NCBI RefSeq assembly: GCF_016724845.1
Contig: NZ_CP068082.1
Coordinates: forward strand, 248,001 to 312,000
Direction: 5' to 3'
From: Sphingobacterium spiritivorum
Lineage (GTDB): Bacteria; Bacteroidota; Bacteroidia; Sphingobacteriales; Sphingobacteriaceae
Length of the DNA stretch: 64,000 nucleotides
The notes under the pieces were generated by a model, which ran no database searches, was not told the origin of the DNA, and saw only the letters and a list, made by a program, of their open reading frames with translations. A program made the translations under genes and the position numbers. Numbering within the stretch: position 1 is the first letter of the stretch; each line of letters opens with the position of its first letter. Below, piece by piece: positions 7,484-16,175 of this stretch.

Positions 7484-8395
7484 TCACACCATTTCACATT
7501 CCCACTTTTCCATAAACAGTTTTTTTAATTGCGCTAACTCATTTTGGTACATGGTGTTTTTCCTTGTGCCGAAGTAAAGCGTGTTTTCCCACGGTTGGTT
7601 GCCTTGCCATACCAATTTGATTTTTCTGGCATCCAATGCCTCATGGCAAAGAAAATCGGGTACAACAGAAAAGCCCTCGTTATCGCTCAAACAACGGATA
7701 ATGGAACTGATATTGGGTACAATATAGTTGGGGCTGAAATCGGGATGCTCGTTAAAATTCCTTGACCAGAAATTTTTCAGGTGTTCCATATCGCCTGCCG
7801 TACTGTACCATAGTTGTTGTTTCAGAAAATCCCCTGCACCTGCAATGTTACCATTTTCCAACAATGGCATCAGTTCGGATGTATCCGTATTGCTTCCGGA
7901 AATCAGCACTATCCTTTCTTTGGAAAACGGTTCGTAAACAAGGTTTTGCTGGTTGCCCTTTTGCGGCGTGACAATCATATCGAGCAAACCGCTATCCAAA
8001 TCCGCCTGCATCTGCGGATAAAGCCCGAATTTGATAATCAGATTAAAGGGCAGGCTTGCTACGTGTTCCTCCAATGTATATTGGAACGTTTCAAAACACA
8101 TCCCTACGCTGATGGTTGCCCGCTCCGGTTGCGAACGGCGATGGAAATGCTGTTCGGCACTTTCCAGTTTTTTAAGTGGTTCGAGGATGAAGTTGTAAAG
8201 TATCTTGCCTTTTTCGGTAGGAACCATTTTCCGTGGCGAACGGTCAAACAACTTATATCCCGCATAGGCTTCCAGCGAATTGAGGTGCAGGCTTACACCG
8301 GGTTGCGAAATAAACAACTCCTGTGCTGCGGCAGACAATGTGCCTGTTTCGTATATGGCTCTAAAAGTCCTAAGCCATTCTAAGTTCCATTGCAT
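7484..8395 (-). CDS. LysR-family transcriptional regulator
   Basis: About 303 residues: an N-terminal winged helix-turn-helix (MQWNLEWLRTFRAIYETGTLSAAAQELFISQPGVSLHLNSLE, described here by its first 20 residues MQWNLEWLRTFRAIYETGTL) and a periplasmic-binding-like effector domain from about residue 90. I start at MQW (8395) because the 10 codons before it contribute nothing to the fold and overlap the promoter. It is divergent from the seven-gene operon at 8510-13519 and, by the usual LysR arrangement, should control it in response to a small co-inducer, which cannot be identified from sequence. Confidence 0.9.
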   Translation of the reverse strand: MQWNLEWLRTFRAIYETGTLSAAAQELFISQPGVSLHLNSLEAYAGYKLFDRSPRKMVPTEKGKILYNFILEPLKKLESAEQHFHRRSQPERATISVGMCFETFQYTLEEHVASLPFNLIIKFGLYPQMQADLDSGLLDMIVTPQKGNQQNLVYEPFSKERIVLISGSNTDTSELMPLLENGNIAGAGDFLKQQLWYSTAGDMEHLKNFWSRNFNEHPDFSPNYIVPNISSIIRCLSDNEGFSVVPDFLCHEALDARKIKLVWQGNQPWENTLYFGTRKNTMYQNELAQLKKLFMEKWECEMV

Positions 8396-8414
8396 ATCTA
8401 TCAGATTTGTGATA

Positions 8415-8450
8415 CAAAGGTACAATTTAAGTTATTTGTATAATAAATAA
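8415..8450. promoter_or_regulatory. LysR promoter and candidate LysR operator
   Basis: On the minus strand TACCTTTG (8422 to 8415) matches the Bacteroidota -7 element for the lysR gene. Next to it, TTATTT (8432-8437) and AAATAA (8445-8450), separated by 7 nt, form an inverted repeat with the T-N11-A type symmetry that LysR proteins bind. It lies between the divergent lysR and deacetylase genes. Confidence 0.5.
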
Positions 8451-8509
8451 TTGTGATAGAAATTTGCATTATCATTCATTAATCTGATAGTAACTTAATA
8501 AACGTACAC

Positions 8510-9511
8510 ATGGACAGACGAGATTTTATTACAAAGACATCATTGGGAGCATCCGCATTGGCTATTCCGGGATGGGTCGGAGCGGCGGCAAAAACAACAG
8601 GAGAACAGGCATCCGGTTCAGCCAAAGGCTTTTGGCCGAACGGCGCAAGGTTAGCCATTTCCATTGCCCTGCAATTTGAAGCAGGCGGACAGCCCATTTC
8701 GGGGGCAGGTGGATTGATACCCGAACCCATCAAAAAAGGCTACCCTGACTTAGCGACCAATTCCTATTTCGATTACGGCGTACAGGAGGGGCTTCCGAGG
8801 TTACTGGATTTATTCGACAAATACGGTGTCAAGGCAACATCGTTCATGGTTGGCAAGGCTGTGGACAACAACCCCGAATTAGCCCGTGAAATTGTACGCC
8901 GTGGACATGAGCCTGCCGCTCATGGCAAAGAATGGGCATGGCAATACCATTTATCGAAAGACGAAGAACGGGAATGGATAAGAAGCGTGAAGCAGTCCAT
9001 CGAAAAGGTAACGGGCATTACCCCATTGGGCTATGACTGCTACTGGATGCGTGGAAGTGTACATACATTGAGCCTGCTCCAGGAATTGGGTTTTATCTAC
9101 CATAATAACGATTTGAGCCGGGACGAACCGTACATACAACAGTTGAACGGCAAACCTTTTGTAACCATGCCGTACACGATACACATGAACGATATTGGTT
9201 CGTATGACTTCCCCGGCTTTTCGCCTGCCGACTATGAACAACAACTGAAAGACGAGTTTGACCAACTCTACGAAGAAGCTGCAACACGCAGGCGCATGAT
9301 GCTCATTAGCTTCCATGACCGTATTTCCGGTCATGCCTCACGTGTACGGGTGATAGAGCGTTTCCTCAAATACGTGGCACAGCACGATGGCGTATGGTAT
9401 GCCACCAAAGGCGAGCTTGCCAAACACGCTTTGGCTACGTCCGACATTACACCACTTGTAAAACGTGATGTAGCCGAAAAGAGCGGTCTTGCAGGCAATA
9501 CAAATTTATAA
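8510..9511 (+). CDS. Tat-exported polysaccharide deacetylase-fold (PuuE-like) protein
   Basis: A 333-residue protein with a twin-arginine signal (MDRRDFITKTSLGASALAI), so it should be exported folded. The rest is a carbohydrate esterase 4 fold of the PuuE/allantoinase-like branch: RLAISIALQFEAGGQ takes the place of the NodB TFDDG motif, GHEPAAHGKEW (about 130-140) is the metal-site motif 2, and ISFHDR (about 267-272) is the distal motif. The missing TFDDG aspartates mean deacetylation of a polysaccharide should not be assumed; amidohydrolysis of a small ring compound is as likely. It is the first gene of a LysR-linked operon and has a paralogue two genes downstream. Confidence 0.85.
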   Translation: MDRRDFITKTSLGASALAIPGWVGAAAKTTGEQASGSAKGFWPNGARLAISIALQFEAGGQPISGAGGLIPEPIKKGYPDLATNSYFDYGVQEGLPRLLDLFDKYGVKATSFMVGKAVDNNPELAREIVRRGHEPAAHGKEWAWQYHLSKDEEREWIRSVKQSIEKVTGITPLGYDCYWMRGSVHTLSLLQELGFIYHNNDLSRDEPYIQQLNGKPFVTMPYTIHMNDIGSYDFPGFSPADYEQQLKDEFDQLYEEAATRRRMMLISFHDRISGHASRVRVIERFLKYVAQHDGVWYATKGELAKHALATSDITPLVKRDVAEKSGLAGNTNL

Positions 9512-9530
9512 CCCCTAAAAATCAGGAAAC

Positions 9531-9923
9531 ATGAAGCATATCATCATCACATTGTTTGTCCTGCTCTTTGGCAGCATGGCTATTCCGGCAAACGGACAAA
9601 ACATAAAGAAGACGGGCAAAGAAAAAGCCGTCCATATTGTGTTGTTCAAATTCAAAGAGGGAACAACCACGGAACAGATACAGAGCCTTAAAGATGAAAT
9701 ACTGAAACAGAAAGGCACTATACCCGGACTACTGGAGATTTCTTTCGGCGAGGACTTCACGGGCAGGGCAAAAGGCTTTACCCATGCGGAAGTAGCAGTG
9801 TTCAAGGACTGGAAGTCGCTGGAAGACTTCAATACATCCGAATACCACAAACAGTTGATAACTACGCATATTAAGCCAGTATTGGAGGATATTTTGGTAC
9901 TGGACTACCAACAAAATAAATAA
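9531..9923 (+). CDS. Dabb (stress-responsive A/B barrel) domain protein, exported
   Basis: A 130-residue protein: signal peptide (MKHIIITLFVLLFGSMAIPANG) and one Dabb domain (about 30-125) with the typical AVHIVLFKFKEGTT start, FGEDF and FTHAEVAVFKDWKSLEDF segments. Dabb proteins form dimeric ferredoxin-like barrels; some bind or cyclise small hydrophobic molecules. Located between two Tat-exported deacetylase-fold genes (gaps of 19 and 6 bp), so all three would act in the periplasm. Confidence 0.85.
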   Translation: MKHIIITLFVLLFGSMAIPANGQNIKKTGKEKAVHIVLFKFKEGTTTEQIQSLKDEILKQKGTIPGLLEISFGEDFTGRAKGFTHAEVAVFKDWKSLEDFNTSEYHKQLITTHIKPVLEDILVLDYQQNK

Positions 9924-9929
9924 CACATT

Positions 9930-10880
9930 ATGGGTTCAAGACGAGATTTTATAAAGCAGAGCAGTTTGGTCGGGTTGGCAGGAGCAATAAGCCCTTTGGA
10001 AACATTGGCAGGTGTTTACAAGACCAGCCCCTTACAAAAGGATAAAACAAAATGGTCGGATGGCTCACGGCTGGTTGTTTCGGTTTCCATGCAGTTTGAA
10101 GCTGGCGGTCAGCCGGACAATGTGGAAAGTCCTTTCCCTCAAAATATGGAAAAGGGCTACAAAGACTTGCCTGCCGATACGTGGTATCAATACGGATATA
10201 AAGAGGGCATCCCACGTATGCTCGACAATTGGGATAAGTTGGGTATCAGGGTTACTTCCCACATGGTGGGGTCTGCCGTACTCGCCAATCCTCAATTGGC
10301 TAAAGAAATTGTGGAACGTGGACACGAAGCGGCTGCACACGGTATGAGTTGGAGTTCACAATACAATCTGCCCTACGACGAGGAAAAGAAATTTATCAAG
10401 GACGGAGTAGATGCTGTAAAGAACGCCACGGGTTTTACGCCTGTCGGGTATAATGCCAATTGGCTTCGCAGAGGCGAACATACATTGAAGATTTTGCAGG
10501 AACTTGGCTTTAAGTACCACATTGACGATTTGAGCCGTGACGAGCCATTTATTATACAGGTAAACAAAAAGGATTTTGCCGTTGTGCCATATATTTTACG
10601 TTGCAACGACATTCTGTTGATAGAGGGCAAGAACTTTTCCGTTGATCAGTTCTTTAACCAGGTCAAAGCGGAATTTGATCAACTGTATGCCGAAAGTGAA
10701 TTTAAACGTAGGCAGCTTTCCATCAGCTTTCACGACCGTATCGGTGGCACACCGCAAATGGTTAAAGCAACTTCTGATTTGATAAAGTATATTCAAAACC
10801 ACAAAGGCGTTTCTTTCAAGCGCAAGGACGAGATAGCGGAACTGGCAATGCAGGACAAGACCATTATCAGGGAATTTTAA
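9930..10880 (+). CDS. Second Tat-exported PuuE-like deacetylase-fold protein
   Basis: A 316-residue paralogue of the protein at 8510-9511. The twin-arginine signal is MGSRRDFIKQSSLVGLAGAI. Conserved features are VSMQFEAGGQP in place of TFDDG, RGHEAAAHGMSW, DDLSRDEPF and ISFHDR. The two copies match in nearly every family motif, so they arose by duplication, but differ enough along their length for distinct substrates or an obligate heteromer. Metal-ligand histidines are present. Confidence 0.85.
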   Translation: MGSRRDFIKQSSLVGLAGAISPLETLAGVYKTSPLQKDKTKWSDGSRLVVSVSMQFEAGGQPDNVESPFPQNMEKGYKDLPADTWYQYGYKEGIPRMLDNWDKLGIRVTSHMVGSAVLANPQLAKEIVERGHEAAAHGMSWSSQYNLPYDEEKKFIKDGVDAVKNATGFTPVGYNANWLRRGEHTLKILQELGFKYHIDDLSRDEPFIIQVNKKDFAVVPYILRCNDILLIEGKNFSVDQFFNQVKAEFDQLYAESEFKRRQLSISFHDRIGGTPQMVKATSDLIKYIQNHKGVSFKRKDEIAELAMQDKTIIREF

Positions 10881-10892
10881 AACACGGAAAAA

Positions 10893-11792
10893 ATGAAAAT
10901 ATTTCTCACAGGAGCAACGGGCTATATCGGTAGTTCGGTTGCCACCCATTTAATAAAGCAAGGGCATGAGGTTTTCGGCTTGGTAAGGGATAAGGGCAAA
11001 ACAGATAATGTCAAGGCTTTGGGTATCGTTCCGGCAATCGGAACATTGGAAGACCGGGAGTTGCTTACCGGGTACGCACAGGAAACGGATGCGGTAATCA
11101 ATACAGCCAATTCAGACCATCGTCTTGCAGTGGACACGTTTATTGCTGCATTAGCCGGAACGGGAAAAACGTTCATACACACTTCGGGTTCAAGCGTGGT
11201 AGGTGATGATGTAATGGGCAATGCTGAAAATCCCCAATTGTATAATGAAGAAACATTGTTTACACCAATGGATGTACGACAAGAGCGGGTAAACATCAAT
11301 AACGATATACGCATTGCAGGGATTACCAAAGGAATTAGGAGTATCGTTATCGTTCCGTCCATGATATACGGCGACTGTTTAGGTCTGAATGTGGAAAGCG
11401 ACCAACTACCTGTTGTTTTCAGAAAATCAAAAGAAATGAACGCAGGTGTTTACGTGGGCAAAGGTGTAAACAGGTGGTCTAATGTGCATATAGCAGATTT
11501 GGTAGCACTCTATGCGCTTACTTTGGAAAAAGCCCCGACCGCTTCCTATTTCTATGCCGAAAATGGCGAGGCTTCTTACAGGGAAATTGCGGTTGATGTC
11601 AGTAAGGCATTGGGATTTGGTGGAAAAGTCATTTCGTGGAATGCTGATGAAGCATTGGCAGAATTAGGCGATTGGGCAAAATATGCGTTGGGTTCAAACA
11701 GCCGTGTAAGAGCCGTCCATGCCCGAAACCTGTTAGAGTGGAAACCTGATGCCGTTTCGTTACAGGATTGGATAGCATTACAGAAAAAATAA
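10893..11792 (+). CDS. NAD(P)-dependent epimerase/SDR-family protein
   Basis: A 299-residue extended short-chain dehydrogenase with an N-terminal Rossmann motif GATGYIG (residues 7-13). The middle has HTSGSSVVGDD, and IVIVPSMIYGD in the position typical of NAD-dependent epimerase/dehydratase proteins. The usual YxxxK catalytic pair is not obvious, so it may be an atypical reductase of the NmrA/WcaG-like group. It is cytoplasmic, the first non-exported product of the operon, 12 bp after the second deacetylase gene. Confidence 0.85.
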   Translation: MKIFLTGATGYIGSSVATHLIKQGHEVFGLVRDKGKTDNVKALGIVPAIGTLEDRELLTGYAQETDAVINTANSDHRLAVDTFIAALAGTGKTFIHTSGSSVVGDDVMGNAENPQLYNEETLFTPMDVRQERVNINNDIRIAGITKGIRSIVIVPSMIYGDCLGLNVESDQLPVVFRKSKEMNAGVYVGKGVNRWSNVHIADLVALYALTLEKAPTASYFYAENGEASYREIAVDVSKALGFGGKVISWNADEALAELGDWAKYALGSNSRVRAVHARNLLEWKPDAVSLQDWIALQKK

Positions 11793-11797
11793 ACACG

Positions 11798-12208
11798 ATG
11801 GCAAATCAGCAGTTGACGTATCTATTCGCCCAGTTGCTCATTGGCATAAGCATGTTCGGGCATGGCTTTGTACGGGTTTTTGACCTTGTGGCATTCGCAG
11901 AAAAAATGACCAAAGGATTTGAGGACACCTTGTTGCCGGAGGCATTGGTGCATCCGTTTATGATAGCCCTGCCGATTTTGGAATTAGCGGTAGGATTGCT
12001 TTTGTTGGTTGGGGCTAAAACCAAATGGGCAACGATAGCGGGATTGGTCATTATGCTGGCTTTAATATTCGGCTCATCCATGCAGCAAAATTGGAGTACC
12101 GTTCCCGTCCAGCTATTCCACGGGCTTTTTTTGCTCGTCATTTTGCTGTTTCTGCCCTACAACAAATACTCACTTGATGGTAAACATTCACAAGACAGCC
12201 ACCAATAA
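11798..12208 (+). CDS. DoxX-family membrane protein
   Basis: A 136-residue, four-helix membrane protein of the DoxX/SURF4-like family (helices near 5-25, 45-65, 72-90 and 100-120). DoxX-type proteins are associated with quinone or thiosulfate redox steps in the inner membrane. I start at MANQQL (11798), five bases after the SDR stop; the longer frame opening at 11768 would overlap that gene. Its exact role here is unknown. Confidence 0.85.
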   Translation: MANQQLTYLFAQLLIGISMFGHGFVRVFDLVAFAEKMTKGFEDTLLPEALVHPFMIALPILELAVGLLLLVGAKTKWATIAGLVIMLALIFGSSMQQNWSTVPVQLFHGLFLLVILLFLPYNKYSLDGKHSQDSHQ

Positions 12209-12222
12209 TTAAACAAGAAAAA

Positions 12223-12510
12223 ATGAAAATCAATTTAACAGCTATTGTAAAAAGCAAGACGGAACAAACAGAAGAAATTAAGCGTGTTCTAAAAAATCTG
12301 GTCACACAATCAAAGAAAGAAACTGCGTGTTTGCAATATGATTTGCACCAAAGCACGGAAAGCCCGAACATTTTTATTTTCCATGAAATATGGGAAAATG
12401 AAAAAGGTTTTGCCCTGCACAACGAACAGCCCTACATTAAAGCGTTCGGGGAAATAGTAAATGAAAAATTGCAGGAGCAACCCACTATTTATATAACAGA
12501 AACGATTTAA
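12223..12510 (+). CDS. Putative quinol monooxygenase (ABM fold)
   Basis: A 95-residue single-domain protein of the antibiotic biosynthesis monooxygenase (YgiN-like) family: an N-terminal strand (INLTAIVKSK), EEIKRVLKNLV helix, SPNIFIFHEIWENEKGFALH and a C-terminal YITETI strand. Members are dimeric alpha/beta barrels that act on quinols or reactive phenolics without cofactor. With the DoxX protein and the aldo/keto reductase it suggests handling of quinones or electrophiles, which is an inference from the group. Confidence 0.85.
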   Translation: MKINLTAIVKSKTEQTEEIKRVLKNLVTQSKKETACLQYDLHQSTESPNIFIFHEIWENEKGFALHNEQPYIKAFGEIVNEKLQEQPTIYITETI

Positions 12511-12520
12511 AAACAAAAAA

Positions 12521-13519
12521 ATGGAATACAGAAAATTAGGTAATTCAGGATTGCAAGTTCCTGTTTTAAGTTTAGGCACAGGCACATTCGGAGGTACTAA
12601 TGAGTTCTTCCAGCGTTGGGGGCAAACCGATGTAAAAGAAGCCTCACGGTTGATTGACATCTGTTTGGAAAGAGGTATCAATTTCTTTGATACCGCAAAT
12701 GTGTATTCACAGGGTGCTTCTGAAGAAGTTTTGGGAGCGGCACTAAAAGGAAGACGTGAGAAAACAATCATCGCTACTAAAGGCACATACACAATGGGCG
12801 ATGGGGCGAACGAAAGAGGTTCATCACGTTTCCATATCACAAATGCCGTACATGACAGTTTGAAACGTTTGGGTACGGATTATATAGATGTGTACTTTAT
12901 GCACGGTTTCGATAGCCATACACCCATTGAAGAAACCTTGCGAACATTGGATAGCCTGGTAACAGGCGGAAAGGTAAGGTATATTGGCTGTTCCAATTTT
13001 GCAGCGTGGCAACTGATGAAATCGTTGTCCGTTTCCGAAAAACACAATTTGGAAAAATATGTCATTTTTCAGGGCTATTATTCTTTAATCGGGCGTGATT
13101 ATGAACAGGAGTTGATGCCATTGATAAAAGACCAAAATATGGGCTTAATGGTATGGAGTCCGCTTGGTTGGGGCAGGCTGACCGGAAAGATAAAGAGAAA
13201 CCAACCACTTGCCGAGGGGCGCATACAGTCAGGCGGAGCGGTAGGTTCGCCACCAGTAGATGACGAATATCTATATACGGTCGTGGATGCTTTGGAGCGG
13301 ATAGCCAACGAAACAGGCAAGACCATATCGCAGGTTGCCATCAATTGGCTGTTGCAACAAGATACCGTTTCCAACATAGTCGTTGGCGCAAGGAACGAGC
13401 AACAACTGATAGAAAATTTGGATGCTGTGGGCTGGTCTTTATCGGCAGAACATCTTGAAGAACTGAATACACTTACAGCCCCAACGCTGATTTATCCGCA
13501 TTGGGTTGGGGAACGATAA
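12521..13519 (+). CDS. Aldo/keto reductase
   Basis: A 332-residue NADPH-dependent oxidoreductase with a TIM barrel. The catalytic tetrad is visible: Asp57 and Tyr62 (FFDTANVYSQG), Lys87 (IIATKG) and His128 (YFMHGFD). The C-terminal VGARNEQQLIENL segment binds the cofactor's phosphate, as in the AKR11/YghZ-like group. It closes the operon and is followed by a strong hairpin terminator at 13541-13588. Confidence 0.92.
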   Translation: MEYRKLGNSGLQVPVLSLGTGTFGGTNEFFQRWGQTDVKEASRLIDICLERGINFFDTANVYSQGASEEVLGAALKGRREKTIIATKGTYTMGDGANERGSSRFHITNAVHDSLKRLGTDYIDVYFMHGFDSHTPIEETLRTLDSLVTGGKVRYIGCSNFAAWQLMKSLSVSEKHNLEKYVIFQGYYSLIGRDYEQELMPLIKDQNMGLMVWSPLGWGRLTGKIKRNQPLAEGRIQSGGAVGSPPVDDEYLYTVVDALERIANETGKTISQVAINWLLQQDTVSNIVVGARNEQQLIENLDAVGWSLSAEHLEELNTLTAPTLIYPHWVGER

Positions 13520-13540
13520 GGCATAGTAGCACTTACCGGA

Positions 13541-13588
13541 GAAAGCCTAAATATTATTCTGTTCTAATTGAATAGTGTTTAGGCTTTC
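13541..13588 (+). terminator. Terminator of the LysR-linked operon
   Basis: GAAAGCCTAAA (13541-13551) pairs perfectly with TTTAGGCTTTC (13578-13588), and the stem continues inward with G-U pairs. A short T-rich tract follows. It lies 21 bp after the aldo/keto reductase stop. Confidence 0.75.
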
Positions 13589-13779
13589 TTGTTTATACAT
13601 CTTAGTAACAGAATAGAACAATTCTACAACGAAACAATACAAAATTTAGAAATGGCAATCAACGGATTAAAGATTAAAATTGACAATCTATGACTATACT
13701 TCTTTTGATGTCTTAGCATGTGTAATAGTTATCCAATGTAATATATAGAAAAGAGGCATAGTAAATAAACCAACAAGAA

Positions 13780-14625
13780 ATGACATTTTCATTAAATCAT
13801 ATCATCTCGGAGATACAGCGAAAAGAAAACGCCATTTCGCTGTCTGCACCTAATATAATTGATGAAGCGTACCAAATGACAATATACCTGCAAGAATTCT
13901 TGCAGTCTATAAAAGAGGATGTTACTAAGCTAGGCTTTAAAAACCATTGGGAGGAAATCAATTTCTTTCGCAACATAAAGCCCTACATCCTCTCCAAACT
14001 CATTTACCACAATAAGATATTCCGAATGCAGACGGCTTGTCCAGTTGACGGAGGGAAAATGTATGCGAGCTATTTTTTAGAACAGTTGCAGGAATTAAAA
14101 CAGGAATATAGGGAACATATTTACAATTCAGATTTTTACAGATATTACCGGTCAGGAAGAACCGACCGTGATGAAACCTACTTTAGATTGGGCAACATTA
14201 ATTTCCACGATGGACTGAATAGTTTTGTTTTTGAAATTGACCCATTGTTTTCAACCTATTATGATAACAAAGTGGCTCGGATAATAGCCAACGAGTTACT
14301 CTATACCTACATACTTCACAAAATCAATGATGATGAAGTGGCAGGTTCTCTTTCTGCAAGGGATATTTCATCTGATGGTATTCTTTGGACGGATACCAAA
14401 AATGCCTTGATAGAACTGATTTATGCGTTGCATGCGAATGGTTCTCTTTCCTTCGGTAAAGTAGGGATACGAAAAATCAGTTTGACTTTAGAAAAACTGT
14501 TTCAGATTACCTTAGGGGATTTGCATAATTCTTTCCATCGAATGAAATATCGTGCCGGTTCCCGAACCGCATTTTTAGACCAACTGAAATCTTCTTTGGA
14601 AGAATATATGAACAAGGATTTATAA
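13780..14625 (+). CDS. rteC: RteC-family regulator
   Basis: A 281-residue protein with the features of the RteC family (described from CTnDOT, where RteC activates excision and transfer genes): an N-terminal helical region with YQMTIYLQEFL, the FFRNIKPYILSKLIYHNKIFRMQ segment, FRLGNIN and LIELIYALHANGSLSFGKVGI, followed by the C-terminal winged-helix-like domain with LGDLHNSFHRMKYR. No tetQ, rteA or rteB is nearby. It could control the recombinase or mob genes of this element, which is inference. It converges with the CBASS operon. Confidence 0.85.
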   Translation: MTFSLNHIISEIQRKENAISLSAPNIIDEAYQMTIYLQEFLQSIKEDVTKLGFKNHWEEINFFRNIKPYILSKLIYHNKIFRMQTACPVDGGKMYASYFLEQLQELKQEYREHIYNSDFYRYYRSGRTDRDETYFRLGNINFHDGLNSFVFEIDPLFSTYYDNKVARIIANELLYTYILHKINDDEVAGSLSARDISSDGILWTDTKNALIELIYALHANGSLSFGKVGIRKISLTLEKLFQITLGDLHNSFHRMKYRAGSRTAFLDQLKSSLEEYMNKDL

Positions 14626-14638
14626 ACCAGATGAATCC

Positions 14639-14670
14639 TGTCCTAAATGACCACATAGTCATTTAGGACA
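14639..14670. terminator. Perfect 13-bp inverted repeat between convergent operons
   Basis: TGTCCTAAATGAC (14639-14651), loop CACATA, GTCATTTAGGACA (14658-14670). It lies between the ends of rteC (+) and the last CBASS gene (-), where a bidirectional terminator is expected. No T-run follows on either strand, so a protein-binding site is an alternative. Confidence 0.5.
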
Positions 14671-14759
14671 AGTCGATATCCAAGTATGGAATCGATTACC
14701 TGTCCGAACATCTCTTATCAGGATTCAATAAACTGAATATCTGCGTAATACAAATTTTG

Positions 14760-16175
14760 TCATGTACTTAGTTTTAATATACAGGGGACATCAGGCTCAA
14801 TGGTCAGGTTTTTATGTCTAATAGCAATACTCAAATTATATCCTTTTCTTTCATTCTTCCACATATAGAAATGGATGCCAATTTCCGTATACGGGTTTTC
14901 ATAATCTAGGCTTTTAAAAGCCACTATACTTTTTTTGATTTTGTGAGGGATTTCTTCATGAACCGACATATAATATAATTCATCGAAGATGCTTAGGAAC
15001 AAATGTATATCGGAAATACGTGACGAATCATAACAGGTTAAGTCCAAATGTAAACTATGTACAACATATTTACTGCCTTTAATGGAATAATTGCACACTC
15101 CTGTCATAAAATCTTCAGATAATTTTAGGTCTTTGGATTTCCCTTCCCATGTTTCCCCGAGATTGGAGTCGTACTCTTGTATGTTTATATTCTTTCTATA
15201 CAAGAATTTTTTTGCATCAATAGGATTCCAGCCCTCTAGTTCAGGGTGTTTTGGAGGTGTGTTTTCCTTAATTTGTTTTGCCCGAATTTTTCTCATCGAA
15301 CTCCATAGACTTTCCTCAGGATTTAAATAGACAAAATTGTTACGCCATCTAATAACCCCTTTTATATTAAAATTGAAGAAGAATAGTGCACTAAAAAGCC
15401 ATTGGTAATACTGTAACTTGTTTTTTGATTTACGTCTTAACGGTGTGGCAATGTCTTCATATTGCACATAGAGGTTTAGTGCAGCAAGAAAAGGGATAAA
15501 TAGTGTCGTTAAAATAATCGGAAGTGTAAACTCCTTTAATGTTTGTATGTTGAGATATTCGCTGTAATGGCCTATCACAAAGTAGACAAGGTATATTAGC
15601 AATAAGACTGATGCAATCTGCCCCAAAATATCTAAAAGCTTTCGGACGGGTGCATGCTCTTTTTTGTATTGTGCAACTGTGTGCATTCCAACAAGTGCCG
15701 CTAATATAGGTATCGCTATAAATTCAATCCAAAAATTGAATGTAGTCAAGGTCATTACAAATGACAGAAAAACAGACAACTTAACATTGTCCTTTATAGC
15801 GTTTTTGAGGAAGTTTAGAGGGGCTTTATTTGTAGCAATCCGATACATTAACATACTAGCACTCAATAGAACCCAATATATCGTGTCTTTTAGCAAGGAT
15901 TTATCCCAAAAACCAAATATTGACAGTACGTACACCAAGCCATAGAAATGACCTAGCGTCAGCAGGTATATGATGTTGAACTTCCAATTAAACAAAGCCT
16001 TTAGTACATTCCATACTGATTTCCGTAGCTTAGGAGATGCTATAATCAGGCAAATAATTATAGCTAGCCACGAGAGATATGCCAACTCTCTTGTGCTAAA
16101 TATGGATATGAGGTTTTGTATTTCTTTATAGATTATTGAAAAGTCCATAGGGGAGTTGGTTTTATATTTGTTCAT
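14760..16175 (-). CDS. Multi-pass membrane protein; candidate CBASS effector
   Basis: About 471 residues from MNKYKTN (16175). The first 290 or so residues contain roughly eight hydrophobic helices, including LAIIICLIIA, IYLLTLGHFYGLVYVLSIFG and VLLLIYLVYFVIG. The C-terminal 180 residues are soluble, with several beta-strand-like stretches (KYVVHSLHLDLTCYD, EIGIHFYMW, YNLSIAIRH). I recognise no named family and see no SAVED, STING or patatin motif. It is the last gene of the CBASS operon and overlaps the preceding nuclease-like gene by 14 bp. Pore formation or membrane disruption on nucleotide binding is a reasonable guess but only from context. Confidence 0.6.
   Translation of the reverse strand: MNKYKTNSPMDFSIIYKEIQNLISIFSTRELAYLSWLAIIICLIIASPKLRKSVWNVLKALFNWKFNIIYLLTLGHFYGLVYVLSIFGFWDKSLLKDTIYWVLLSASMLMYRIATNKAPLNFLKNAIKDNVKLSVFLSFVMTLTTFNFWIEFIAIPILAALVGMHTVAQYKKEHAPVRKLLDILGQIASVLLLIYLVYFVIGHYSEYLNIQTLKEFTLPIILTTLFIPFLAALNLYVQYEDIATPLRRKSKNKLQYYQWLFSALFFFNFNIKGVIRWRNNFVYLNPEESLWSSMRKIRAKQIKENTPPKHPELEGWNPIDAKKFLYRKNINIQEYDSNLGETWEGKSKDLKLSEDFMTGVCNYSIKGSKYVVHSLHLDLTCYDSSRISDIHLFLSIFDELYYMSVHEEIPHKIKKSIVAFKSLDYENPYTEIGIHFYMWKNERKGYNLSIAIRHKNLTIEPDVPCILKLST

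Noticed and set aside
13652..13693. A 13-codon ORF (MAINGLKIKIDNL) between the aldo/keto reductase and rteC
   Set aside because: Protein-like but too short to support. It could be the remnant of a lost gene or a leader peptide; nothing around it decides.
13780..14625. Tetracycline resistance or CTnDOT-type regulation because of rteC
   Set aside because: No tetQ, rteA, rteB, exc or tyrosine integrase gene is present. RteC-family proteins are widespread in Bacteroidota elements.
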